A stretch of 64,000 nt of DNA from Chamaea fasciata (taxonomy: Eukaryota > Chordata > Aves > Passeriformes > Sylviidae), in assembly GCA_029207755.1 (NCBI GenBank), contig JARCOQ010000002.1, positions 11,051,156 to 11,115,155 of the forward strand. Direction: 5' to 3'. Under the pieces are notes generated by a model that saw nothing but the letters and a program-made list of their open reading frames with translations, had not been told where the DNA came from and made no database searches. The translations under genes were made by a program, and so were the position numbers. This document shows positions 36,640 to 48,243 of the stretch, piece by piece. Position 1 is the stretch's first letter. Every line of letters begins with the position of its first letter.

Positions 36640-38399
36640 GGACTTGGAAGCTTTTCACAAAGATAAAATTTGAATGTTTTGTAAAGACTCAGTGAGTGAA
36701 AGCTGAGAAAAGGAATCTTAATTTGATATATATATATTCATAGTCAACAATAAATTGGGATAATCAGAAACAGGTTGATGCCGAACTCTGCTCAGGTCAT
36801 GCCATGCAGTGTCATTTGTTGGTAGCTTGAGGGAAATCTTAAAAAAACCCCCAAGGTTTGTGTGAGAGATGCACAGAAATACATAATATTTCTGAATAAC
36901 TTAAATGTGGTAGGTGAACTCAATCTTGGATTTATGCTGCTTGAGTTTTTAAAAAAGAAGAATTTATTTGGTTCACTTGGGACATCTCAAATGTTGATAA
37001 ACTGGAAAGAACTGTGCCAGTACTTCTGTCATATGGTGACAGAGAAAAACATGCACAACAGAAATGCACTGTGCAATGAATCAAGTAACACAGTTTCTAT
37101 TCAGATCACAGCCCTGTGGGTAGATTATATAGAGAGTAATTTTAGCCCTCTAAGAAATGTGTTGCTAGAATTTCTCTATAAGGAGCAGAAATAACAGAAG
37201 CCTGGTAATTAAACATGCTGAATTAAAAAATATTGGAGCAAAATTATTTATTGCAATAAGATTGAAGCACTTAAAATACAAGTACAGTCTTGCATTAACC
37301 TTTATTCGCCAGTGGCATTTAAATTAAAACTGGTGCATTTCCCTAAAAAGAAAAGTTGGTTTTGATGAAGGCAGAATTTGTGATTAAAACAGCCTCCATT
37401 TGAAATCCCTGATTGCATCTATAAAGCAACTCCTTTGAACAGTATCCTGCTGTCATACCGTTGATGACAAAAAGCTAAATATAAGTACAGAGAGTATCTG
37501 CAAATGTGTGCTTCCAGTTGTATATTTATATATGTAACTGAAGCGCATAGGAAACTTGACATATTTAATTCAAATGCAGACATGATATAAGGATCCCTTT
37601 CCCCAAAACCTGGTCCTGTAATAAGGAAGGAACCATTGCTTGTTTGAAACTTAATCTTTTTTAAAGGTGAATCATGGTACTATAACGAAGACAAACATGA
37701 ACTGGAAGTCTGAATCCATCCCTGATGCTGTCTGCTTGTCCACACAATGCTTTGTATTCAGAGAAACCCATGAAGTCCCTCTGTATGTACTTTTATTCAG
37801 TTGTACTTGATGGCAAGATCTAGAAAAGATGTTTTTGGATTTTTTTTTCATTCTTCTTTTTTCTATGTTGTACCCACAACTATATCTTATCGTATACCCA
37901 TATAGAGCATGAATTTTTGCCCAGTGTAGATGTCTTTGATAGAAATACATAGACTATATGTATACATAGACATATATCAATAAAAGCAAGAGATCATATC
38001 AAAAAGATCCTCTCAAAATATCATCTGGTTTCTTTGGTCCTTGCTAGCTGAAGGTAGCTGAACACACGCTAAATGAAGCAGAAATGAGAGAGCAGAAAAT
38101 GGCAATTGTTGATGTAATCAATACCTAGACCACAGTGTAAATATCTGTTTGTAGTGTCCGGGATAATGGGGAAAGGTTTAGTTCTGCTTCTGCTTTGCAA
38201 TATTTTAGCAATTCCTGTAGCCATAAACCTGCCCTAAAACACCAATTAAAGAGGGTTTATGAGTGTTTTCTGTTACTGGAGTGATGCAACAGATCAACAC
38301 TGGTCAATGAAAGCAGCCTGCTGTTTTGCCATTTCTGAAATAATGAACCCAAATAACATAAAGTAATCTGAATGCTTTGTCTAAAAGCAACATGTTGGA
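36640..38399. other. AT-rich non-coding stretch with one 110-codon frame
   Basis: The plus-strand frame at 36862-37194 is 110 codons long although the DNA is AT-rich. The peptide is Asn/Leu/Phe-rich and unrecognised. A short TA run lies at 36727-36738. Confidence 0.45.
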
Positions 38400-38500
38400 T
38401 AGTCCTCTCTCTCCCTGTAAATTAAGAAGTTATTCGAGTTAACTAATTGATTATAGACTGTTTGGCCCATAGCATCCATTTGAATAATCTAGCAGCTGGA
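38400..38500. promoter_or_regulatory. Candidate element with paired-class homeodomain site
   Basis: TAATTGATTA at 38444-38453 is a TAAT-NN-ATTA arrangement, the classic site for cooperative binding of two homeodomains. It is embedded in GAGTTAACTAATTGATTATA, with AATAATCT and AGCAGCTGG (E-box CAGCTG) following. Sequence is unique-looking. Not verified by alignment. Confidence 0.33.
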
Positions 38501-39257
38501 GCATATAGATGCTGGAGATTTGGGATGAGAAGTGGAGAACAGCTGGGACATGCCTTGGGTGGTAAGGAAAGGAGGTAGCAGCTGGAGAGTATAAACAGGG
38601 ACCTGACAGGGAAGTTTTAGATGAGTAGAAAACCTGCAGCTGGATTTGTGAAGCTTTACCTTGGTGGTATCTGCTTCTACACAGAACTTTTCCTCAAGAT
38701 TTGGTCACCCTTAAATCTTCTCATCCACCCCTTTTCCACATCTTTATATGTGAGTCTCAACTGTGCAGAGTATGCCATGTTTGGTATGCTGTAATGTATG
38801 CTATTCTTTACCATTCCATTAATCTAAAACATAAGAAGGAAAAAGTTATCTTTAATATTCAACTCACCAATATGAAAACCAGGTCATATTAAGGAGCCAG
38901 TATTCCCATGAACAGTACTTTTCAACTCATTAGGCTTTTCTCATTAGACTTTTAAGACTGTTTTACAAAGCCTATTTAATTGCATAATCCTAAGTATATG
39001 ATATCATACATAAATATTATTATGTGTAGTGGATGCTTGTAGATTAAAAAGAAAAGGCAGAACCAGAAAAGCAAGATCATTCAGGTTAACACTGTGCGTG
39101 TAATCTAAATGAAATCCTGTTTGAAGTATGATTTTCGGAATGCAAAATCCAATCTTGATTTAAAAGGGAAAAGGACAGAGACATGCCATCATCCTTGGGA
39201 AGGTGTTCCAGTGGTGAAGTACTGCTGTGGTACAACAGGTACCCTGTGTACCTGCAT
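38501..39257. other. Non-coding stretch
   Basis: Nothing recognised. Confidence 0.45.
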
Positions 39258-39258
39258 C

Positions 39259-39292
<34 letters not shown>

Positions 39293-39370
39293 ACTCATAT
39301 ATGTGTGTATATATATATACATACATATAAATATACATACACACACACACACACATATATATAATCATAG
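39258..39370. repeat. Inverted pair of TG and CA microsatellites around a TA-rich core
   Basis: A (TG)n run at about 39264-39292 is followed by alternating TATG/TATA DNA and then by an (AC)n run at about 39338-39355. The two runs are complementary, so the whole segment can fold into a long hairpin. Alternating purine-pyrimidine DNA of this kind can also adopt Z-form. Confidence 0.85.
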
Positions 39371-40658
39371 ATCTATATCTATATAATCTAAACTTGACTG
39401 GGACTTGTTTGTAGTGTTATCTTTTACCTGTAGAAACCTCCTGTCAAAACTGATAGAGGCAGTGACCCATTCAGACATCATTTTTGAGGATAAATGGAAC
39501 TGTGTTAAAGAGTTTCTTCTGGTCCTTTACCTATGAGGCTCTTAAGTGAGTTTCTTGCATTGTGCACATCAGAAATTGATACAGCCTTCCAACACCAGAT
39601 GCTTGAGTGCCAAGTATAGAGGTAATCCAAGTTCTTCAGTCCTTTTCAGACTTCTTCCAAAGAGGCCTCTGGGGATGCATTTTTCCCCTCAGCCCTGACA
39701 GTGCGTCGGGAGCTCATGTTTGGCGGAGTCGTGTCCAGTCTTAGTGCCAAGCCTCTTTAAAAAATGTTGCCCGCAGCATAAACTCTCTACGCTGCCAAGA
39801 AAACCCTAGTCTCTTGTATAATTTGTAGATATATAAATTTGATATCAGAGTGAAGGGACATACCCAGAGGCTCACAGAGTCTGGGAGGAGCAATCAGAAT
39901 CCTAAATATCATATTGTGTCCTTGCCAATGGTAATTTACTTGTTTCTTCCCCTGTACTTTGTGTGACTGAATATTTGCATTTTTTTTCTGCCTGATGTGC
40001 CAAGGCTGTTCATTCCCTTACTTTTAGATTTTATCTAGTTTAATCTGGTGAACTTGAGAGACTGCATTGTGATAATGCTATTTCTCTAATCATGTTTATT
40101 ATTATTACTATGAAATGTTATCTATGGGGTTAATTATTTCCTGTAGTTGTGTGATTAATAAAATATTCATCTCAAGTACATTATGAAATGCCTTCCATCT
40201 TGTTTAACTTAAGATTAAATTTCCTGCATTGCTGCCGAGCCCTGTTCAGGGTGGTACTCCTTCTCCACCATCTCTGGAGAGCTGATATCATGCTGATTTG
40301 GAATATTCTTTAGCAGCCCAAACCTTTTTCCAGGGATAACTCTGATTATGCCCATTTCAAATGTTTCCGCTTTTAAAAAGGGGATCAAGAAATGAATTAT
40401 TTCAGCAAAAGGGAGTTTGAACCTGAAATCTACTTCCTGGGCTGGCTACAGAGGAGGAAGAGAGATCCTGTCTTCTTGAAATGGATCAATGTTACCAGCA
40501 TGACACTCTTGCACCAAGGGCAGAAGCTATTGTTTCCCTTTCCAGTTGTAAGAAAACTATTCCCTGATGCTAAGTAGAAGTGAAAGATTTTTTTTTTTTT
40601 AGGATTACTCTGTGTTTAAAAGCTTCTATTTGAAAGGAGCAACTGTTTTATTGGGGGG
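39371..40658. other. AT-rich non-coding stretch
   Basis: Nothing recognised apart from a 12-bp T run near 40589-40600. Confidence 0.45.
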
Positions 40659-40780
40659 AAAAAAAACCAAAACAAACAAAACCAAAAAAACCAAAACCAA
40701 CCAACCAACCAACCAACCAAAAAACCACCAAAAAACAAAAAAAAACCCCACAAAACCCCACAAAAACCCAAAATAACCTA
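40659..40780. repeat. A/C-only low-complexity tract, about 120 bp
   Basis: The plus strand is built of AACC, CAAA and CCCCACAAAA units with no G and one T near the right end. Four consecutive CCAA units lie at about 40698-40718. It is preceded by a GGGGGG run at 40653-40658. The minus strand carries spaced GGG runs. Confidence 0.92.
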
Positions 40781-40959
40781 ATTTCTCAATATATAAAATT
40801 ATATGTTAAAGTAGAAACAAATCCAAAGAGGAGTTTAACTAACTTGATGTCAATAGGTATTCTTAGGAATTTTTTGAACTGTTGTTCACCTTTCTTGAAA
40901 TGAAGGTGGTCTCTTTAATTATTTTTAGTTATAATTTTCTCTTAAAATCCTTTACTAAT

Positions 40960-41307
40960 GCAGTTGTCTGGTGTGAGTTGTAGGGGTTGCAGCTGTTCTG
41001 GGTCCTACCAAGTGGCCAAGCAGTGAATGCGGCCAGCAGGGATTTGTGCCAGTGTGACAGGCAGCAGTGTGGCACTTGATGTTGGCAATGACTCCCTGGT
41101 CCTGGACATCACCAGGCATCCATGACAAATTTTAGGTCTCTGGCTGCTGAAGGGGCAGAACTGTTGCACGTGGTTATGCACTTTCCAGCAGCAGGCTTGA
41201 AACTTCACCAGGACTATCGGCATCTGTGGGCGTGGAGAGGGAGGGTGAGCTGCTGTGTTGAGGGGAAACAGGAAAGTCTCCAGGTACCTGAGGCTAATGG
41301 GCCACCT
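40960..41307. other. Left part of a GC-richer block
   Basis: Composition rises clearly in GC at about 40.98 kb, up to the CR1 fragment. Frames exist on both strands (103 codons minus at 41005-41316) without recognised product. Confidence 0.45.
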
Positions 41308-41640
41308 TAGAATCATAAAATATGCAGAGTTGAAAGGGATCCATGAGGACCATTGAGTCCAACTCCTGGCCCTGCCCAGGACACCCCAGGAATCACACCA
41401 TTTGCCTGAAAATGCTGTCTACATGCTTCTTGAACTCTGTCAGGTTTGGTGCTGTGACCACTGCCCTGTTCCAGTACCCAGCCACCCTCCGGGGCAAGAA
41501 CATTTTCCTGATACCCAACCTAAAACTCTCCTGACATGATTTCCTGCCATTTCCTTGAGTATCAATCACTGATCACGACAGTGAAGAGATCAGCGCCTGC
41601 CCCTCTGCTCCTCCTCATGAGGGTGATGAAGACTGCCATG
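41308..41640 (-). mobile_element. CR1 LINE, 3' end fragment
   Basis: Read on the plus strand, the order is the reverse complement of the avian CR1 3' end: TAGAATCATAAAATATG, TTGAGTCCAACTCCTGG, GAACTCTGTCAGG, CCACTGCCCTGTTCCAGT, CAAGAACATTTTCCTGAT and GAAGAGATCAGCGCCTGCCC. The 3' terminus is at 41308 and the 5' truncation near 41640. It belongs to a different, longer 3' region type than the copy at 31.9 kb. Confidence 0.9.
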
Positions 41641-42185
41641 CCCTGCCCTGGAGCAGTGTGACATGGGTACCCATCACCTGGAGGGGTCAATCCCTCTGGG
41701 TCCTTCCAATGGTGGCTGATAGGGACAGTGGAGAGGTGGCAGTGCTGTCCTGGAGCTCAGGGTCGTTCCCTGCTGGGTCTGGAGAAGCCCCCTGGGGCCA
41801 GGTCCAGCATGGGCCACCACAGTCCCGGGTTGTGTTCCCTCCAGGGGTTCCAGGTGTCACGATGGGGAGGCATCCTCAGCCCTGTGACACACATCAGGCC
41901 TGCACTGCTGTGGCCCACCTCAAAAATGCCTTCAGCAGCCTCAGTGGTAGCCAAAGGTGGCCCCAGCATGTGCTGGCTGTGCTAGGCCACAATGCAGGGA
42001 GCAGGAATGGGACAGTCTCCCTCTTTTCCCTGCACTGCAGGGCCAAACTTCCATATCCCCCTGCTCTGACCTGGACCATTCTCAGGAAGGGCACACAACG
42101 ATCAGCACAAGGTATTTTAGAAAGAGCAAGACCAGCAGCCTCTTGGAAAATATCTCACTTACTGGGCTGGCAGGTGTGAAGTGAT
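41641..42185. other. GC-rich block right of the CR1 fragment, unidentified
   Basis: GC-rich DNA with few CpG and long frames in several registers: 173 codons plus at 41658-42179, 85 plus at 41728-41985 and 70 minus at 41757-41969. The plus-strand peptide is Pro/Gly/Ser/Trp-rich and has no recognised domain. It lies at the 5' side of the antisense CR1 copy but no longer matches CR1. Simultaneously open frames on both strands point to composition rather than coding. Confidence 0.4.
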
Positions 42186-45100
42186 TTCTTGTAGCAGTTC
42201 TTGAGCTGAAAAGCAGATGGTATCTTACGTGCTATGGTGTAAGTACAGCAGAAGCACTTGGAGGATTAAAATGATGACTCATTGGAGCAAAGCAGGTCAA
42301 GGAGATGAACAATTGAAAGAGATGGCATTAGTTGTCTAAAATTAATCGACAAAAAGACTAAATCGTTGTCTTTTTGAGACTTGCACAAATGTATTTTACA
42401 CTACTAAGAAGCAGTATGTTTTCAAGGTTGTAAACCTGCTCTCCTGACTATATGTTAAATTAAATTAAATAAAATAAACCCCCAGATTTAAAAATTTTTA
42501 TATATATTTTTGCTTTATGCTTTGTTTTTCATCTACCAGGTAATGAGTCCTTATGAAATTAGAAAAGCAATCCTTGTCTGGCTTGGGTAAATAGAAAGAT
42601 TGGCTTGTCCTTAAATGATTGATTATTTTTAAATTACTGTGAAAGCTCTTTTTAAATAGGTCAATGCAAGTGACAAAGTTACTCCTTTTCCCCACTTTGT
42701 TGGAGGTATCTTTAAAATTTTCATAATACACTGACACTGTGGAACTTAAGATAACACACCTCTAAAACACTTCCTAAATGACACACTGTAGCTGTGAATG
42801 CAATTGAGGTAATACAGGTAGTGAAATTTGATGAGTTTTCCAGTTTTTTCCTTGAGATACAGTATTTGAGAGGTTGCAACTTCTGTGAAGCTCAGAAACT
42901 GATGTGTTTTCTGCTTTAGAAAGTGAGGTTTTTTAACTCTTGGGTTATTTGATTTAGATTTTTGTTTGTTTTGATTTGGCTTTAAGGAAGAAATTGGATG
43001 ATAATTATAGCATCTCTGATTTGGAGACAAGGGAGAAAAATACAATATTTTAACAATAACTTTGTGTTTGTTTTTTTTTTTTAACCTGCTTTTTGAAAAT
43101 TTCTGCAGCTAAAACAGGGAAGAGATGAACCAATTTTGACAGGGAATTCTGCAGCCATTCATGATGAAACTGAGTTTTGTTTTAGTGCATTGTAAACTAT
43201 TAAGCATGGACAGTACAGTTTAAAGATAAACTTTCAAGCTGCTCAGCTAAAAAGTCTGCTAAGCATACTCACAGGCTGAGTTAGCTGCATGATGGAAAGG
43301 CAGAATTTTATATAACCTTAGGAATTGGAAAAGTAACTGGAAGGAGGCACCAGCAGAAAATGTAAAGCATACCAAGGGCTCAGGTAAAGGTTTTGCTTCT
43401 TAAAACTCATCACTGCTCCTCCTTACAGTTTATCATAGAATAATAAGTAATTCTATTATAATTATTCTGCAGAACAGCCTATCTAGTGATGTAATTTATG
43501 AAACCAACATTTAATAGAAGAGTTGAGCATATCTATTCATACCATCTAAAGCTTCTGCATCATTTGACTATGTACTGTTCACGTTTTGTAGCTGGGCTGT
43601 GCTGCCGTGGAATAATTTACACCACTTGAAGTAATTTGTGTAGTAATCTGTCCTCACATCTAAGAATAACACAAAGTTGCTGTTTTAAAATGAAGAAAAA
43701 GTACTTCATAGAACAGATCTATTTTCGGAGCCTGTGTGTGTTTTACTTGTCATAACACCAACAAAGTAGAGGAGATAGACACACCCATACACATGCTATG
43801 AAAGCAAATTTTACTTTGCTGGTGTAGTCTAAAAGTTTGGTAACTTTGGAGAACAGCGTGAAAAGTCTAATGTAATAGAAAATATACATGAACTGCCAAT
43901 AATCAGAAATGTGAGAGAAGCTAAATGTGAAATACAGATAAAAATCAGTGCAGCTGACTGATCTCACTGTAGAATCAGACACCTTGGTCCTTTGATATGG
44001 ATTTCTTCTAAATCAATCCTAGTGTAACTTCTTCCCTGGTCTCCCGACAGGTCTCTCTCTTGTTCCTGAACATCCTGTTTTGTAGGCAGCACAGGTACAT
44101 TTCTTCAGAACTGCCTTTGGTCATTGGTGGCTCTTCTCCAGAGCAACACCTGCTGTTCCCTGAGTCACCTGGTGCTTTTCCAGAAGAGAGGGACCACGAC
44201 AGAGAGAATTTGTGCAGCTTGTTACTGCCAATGTGTTGAAATGCTTACAAAGGGTATGAGTGGTTTCCCAACCCAAAAGTCAGAGAGGATATTTTTAGGA
44301 CACAAAAAAATTAAGTGGCTGCATCTCATGTGGGCCTCCCAGAGACAGCTGAGGGTTGACATCTTTGGCCTTGCATCTTGCCAAAGAGCTGTTGGCTGCA
44401 GGATGAGGATTAAGGAGAATGGATAAATATTTGGGGAGTGCAGGAGTGGAATGAGTATCCTTTGCTGTGTAACTAGTTTAAAGGACACAGTTTGGCAGCC
44501 AGAACTCTGTGTGGGTCAGCTGCCTGCCCTGTGGGGTGTCCAGAGCACCTTCGTAGAGTGAGTCGTTCCTGCCTGTTTGTTCCAGATGTTTGGCATTCAG
44601 ATATCTTTACTAATCACTTATGTATAGTTAAGGCTGTAATGCTGGCTCTCAGAAAAGAAATACTTTCAAAAATATGTCTGTAAAAAGCTAGGATACCACT
44701 GAATATTAATTTCAAAAACCTCACTTCTGTTCAGTTTGATTTACACAGCTGATGGCCCCAGGACTTTTGTTCATATTTTTGTGGCTGAGGTTTCAGTGGA
44801 CCATGCCAGAAACATGATGGCTGCCCACATCAAGAAGTATCACTAGATCCTAGTGATGGTTCAGTCCAAATCACCCTTGAGTAAACTTTAATAAATGTCC
44901 ATTTGTTTAAACCTCTTATGTTTGCTTCATACATCTGACACTAAACTAAAGATTTGGCAGGACACTTGCACTGCATTTTTATGGAAACAGCTGCACTATG
45001 CTGAAAGTTTATCAAGATCCTAAAGTTTTAAATGTAACTCTTCAGAATAAATCATAGTTAAAATTGGATGTGTCAGTTTGCTTTTTTACATTAGCAAATA

Positions 45101-45229
45101 TTAGAGTGCAATAGAAACAAATCTGAAATGCAAAATGTTTTGTGCTGAGGACCTCATGTCCACATGGGGGGGGATGCTTCTGAGGATTCTACTAAAGATT
45201 AAGTTCAATCTAGTTCTATGTATTAAATG
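42186..45229. other. AT-rich non-coding stretch
   Basis: It includes a patch of balanced composition at 44000-44560 with opposing frames of 100 and 88 codons, unrecognised. The rest is AT-rich. Confidence 0.45.
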
Positions 45230-45251
45230 TTCATTTATGATCATAAATGAA
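45230..45251. repeat. Perfect 22-bp palindrome
   Basis: The left half is TTCATTTATGA and the right half is its exact reverse complement with no spacer. Such a site can extrude a cruciform and is a natural double site for a dimeric DNA-binding protein. It lies 35 bp left of a 24-bp poly-T run. Confidence 0.95.
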
Positions 45252-45285
45252 ATAGCATATTTTTCATAAACTACCAGCCCCATCC

Positions 45286-45309
45286 TTTTTTTTTTTTTTT
45301 TTTTTTTTT
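45286..45309. repeat. Poly-T run, 24 bp
   Basis: An uninterrupted T run, that is poly-A on the minus strand. No retroelement body was recognised to its right. Confidence 0.9.
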
Positions 45310-45945
45310 AATTTTAATATGTGAGTTTTTTCTCTCTCAGCAGGTGCATATGATGTTCTGATATAGGTTAGGGTTACCAGCCTGACATATATCGTTTAGC
45401 ACAACGAAATGCAAATTAAACTTTAGTTCATTCAGGAGGGTTTCAAAATGAGATCCTACTTTACAAGTATCACACATTTTGGTGAGGTTTCACTACATAT
45501 TTTACTGAAATTAATGTTTTAGGGCCATGGAGATTGCTGTCGGAAACAGGTTGCAGGCCATCTGCTCAATATGTTTTCTGTGATGGCAGCCAGTTCCAGG
45601 TGCTTAGAAGCTCAGAAGTCCCTATATTAGATGGCTGTGGAATAAAATAGCCCCAGGGCAATGTCTTTGAGATCCATAACAGGTTCTCTGTTTGTTCTAT
45701 TACCTTAAGCAAAATATTTTGAAAACATCTTACTTTGAAAACAAATATGGCTTACTTCATGCAAATCAAGACATTGGCAAATTGAGGGACCTCTCTGTGT
45801 CCAAGATTTAGGTACAGATGACTACAAACTTCACCACAATTATCTTTAAATGGCTTGAAATATGCTCTACAGAGATGAACTACAAGTTGTAAGTTTTCTG
45901 AAATGGATTTTATTTTTTTATTTGTGAAAGAAGTTTCTATTCAGA

Positions 45946-45990
45946 TATTTATTTATTTGTTTGTTTGTTTGTTTGTTTGATTGTTTATTT
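45946..45990. repeat. (TTTG)n microsatellite with TTTA ends
   Basis: TTTA units, then about seven TTTG units, then GATTG and TTTA. Confidence 0.9.
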
Positions 45991-46331
45991 CATATTGCAA
46001 GTGGCTGTGTCCCTCAGTAAGTTATTCAAGCTATTGAGTCCAAACCAGCTCTGGAACTGCAGAATCGATATTTACCTCGCAAAATAGTTTCTCATTTGTA
46101 AATATTAATAAAATAAAGATTTGTGCTGTATTCCTGAATGGAATTTTTTGTAGTTTCTTCCAGTTCTTTCTGCAGTCTAGCAAATATCTTGAGTCTTTTG
46201 GATTATGCTTTCCAAAGTTGCAACAAGGGCATTTGAAAATAATATTTAAATAATTGGGGGGAAAAATCCCAACTTACATATGTCCAGTGAAATGGCCTTT
46301 CAAGCAATTGCAGTGTTAAATTGTTTCAGTC

Positions 46332-46349
46332 TTTTTTTTTTTTTTTTTT
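46332..46349. repeat. Poly-T run, 18 bp
   Basis: An uninterrupted T run followed by AATATAG. Confidence 0.9.
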
Positions 46350-46833
46350 AATATAGATGCTATTTCACAGTACACTGAGACTAGGTATTTAAATATTATT
46401 TGTGTATCTTCTTTCGCCACTGGCAACATTTCTTTCTCCTATTCACTTCAACGTGCAGTTATGAACAACCACATTTCATTAGACTTCTCTTTGACATTTG
46501 TGTTTTGTTGGTTTTGGTTTTTTATTACTGGAAATACAGTAGTTTGTCACTAAAACCCCTGCAGAAGACCTGATTTTGCTCCATCTGTTCCTCCCAGACT
46601 GATAGGAAAGAGCAGGATGGCTGGCAGGGATCAGTCATAAAACCTGAGCTGGCTCTCACAAAACACAGTGCCCAAGACAGCAGTGAAACTTTCCAATTGG
46701 AGCACAGGGGTGGCATTTTTCTTTTCTTCTCCTTCTTCTGCTTCATGCAAGTATTGGACAGCATTCACTGGACAGCTGCCTTAGCTGTCAGTGGGGAAGA
46801 GATGTGGAAAACTAAAGCAGCTGGTTGTTAGGA

Positions 46834-46836
<3 letters not shown>

Positions 46837-46864
<28 letters not shown>
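46837..46864. repeat. Poly-T run, 28 bp
   Basis: An uninterrupted T run. With those at 45286 and 46332 this makes three long T runs within 1.6 kb. Confidence 0.9.
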
Positions 46865-47879
46865 GTGGGTGAAAACAGGGCCAAACTCAAAGAGTTTAAA
46901 TCTTAGTGTGAGTATGGTGTATAAACCATTAGTGTGAAACTAGAAGTTGTGTGTATGGCAGATTGCCTACATCTCTGTCCATTTTCCTGTTCCTATTCTC
47001 CAAGGTTAACATGAGAATGACCTGATAAAATCCAGTTCTACCCAAACATTACAATTTTTTATTCTGTTCAAGCCTTCAGTAAAGCACTCTGCAGCTCTTC
47101 TAGCTGGGCCTTTTGTTTCCTTTTTCTGTACTTGCCACTCTTCTCCCAATAAGTACCCTCACACCCTCTCAAAACTGTTTCAAACTTTTGCTTGCTCAGA
47201 AAAATTACTCCAGAGGTTCTTATTTCAATAATACTAACAAAGTTGTCTTTGAAGAAAAGTAAAGGCTGTAATAAGGAGTGACCAATGCCTGGAGTTGTGC
47301 TAGTTCCAATACTGAAGCCAACATGAAAATTAAATTACTTTTCACTTTACTCTGGAAGAGGATGGTAGAATAAGCCTTTACAGTGTGATTACTTAAGTAA
47401 AATGTGCAGGAGGAATAATAAATTAAATCAGTTGAATAAATAAACCAGAAAGCTCCACCTTCTTATCAAGTGACTCTTTGGAGAACTGACACTTGGAAAT
47501 TCAAAACTGTGGATTTTTATTCATGTGTCTCTTACTAAGCATGTATATTTTGAATTCACTAAAACAATAATATAGAGGTGAGAAATTAATAGCTTGCTTT
47601 GGAACCTTTACTGTGAGTTTCCTGCCGTGGATCTTGATTACTTTTTAATATATCCAGGCATGGTAGCGAGGCAGAAGTTGGTAGAGAGAGACCTGAGCAG
47701 TGACAAGAGGACCCCTCCTGTCCCTTCCACAAAGTTTTAGCCTGTTTCTCCTTGGGAGCAGACAGCTGATTCCTGTCCACGACATGCACTGTCTGATGCT
47801 GAGTTGATGACCCTTACTGCCTCTACACGCTCCCTCTTGAGGGCACCACACTTCTCAAGGTCAGCGTTGAATTGGAAAC
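46865..47879. other. Non-coding stretch
   Basis: Nothing recognised. Two overlapping minus-strand frames of 67-68 codons at 47586-47851 are unremarkable. Confidence 0.45.
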
Positions 47880-48060
47880 AACTTTATGGACTTGCTTTTG
47901 TTATGCGAATTAACTACTGAATTACTTGCCTTTCTACTGTGTTTATGGACTTGCCTGTTTCTTACACAAGCCAGTTTAATTAGCTGTGTCAGTTCCAATG
48001 CTTGCAGAAAGATTTACATGGTTGATCTTTGCTGATATTTCCTGTCTGCAGTCTCCACTA
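47880..48060. promoter_or_regulatory. Candidate conserved non-coding element with 13-bp direct repeat
   Basis: TTTATGGACTTGC occurs exactly twice, at 47883-47895 and 47942-47954, 59 bp apart. Between and after the copies are GAATTAACTAC, GAATTACTTGCC and TTTAATTAGCTG. The texture is that of a conserved enhancer, but no alignment was available. Confidence 0.3.
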
Positions 48061-48186
48061 TAAGTAGTGTTAGCACCTCACAAGGATGTGGGTTGAGATC
48101 ATGCTGTGATAATTTCATATGGATTCTGGCACCAGGGGCTGTGTGTGTTGGTGTGGGTGCATTCCTTGTCCTTGCAGCTAATCATT

Positions 48187-48243
48187 AGCTATAAGTATTA
48201 TAACTACAAAAGAAGAATTAAAGCTATAATAGAAATTATAGCT
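48187..48243. repeat. Two adjacent short hairpins sharing AGCTATAA
   Basis: An imperfect palindrome at 48188-48206 (one mismatch, eight pairs) is followed by a perfect 9-bp stem with four-base loop at 48222-48243 (AGCTATAAT-AGAA-ATTATAGCT). AGCTATAA therefore occurs three times in 57 bp, twice on plus and once on minus. Confidence 0.75.

Noticed and set aside
44000..44560. Exon-like block with opposing 100- and 88-codon frames
   Set aside because: No recognisable protein and no convincing splice pair; openness on both strands argues for composition.
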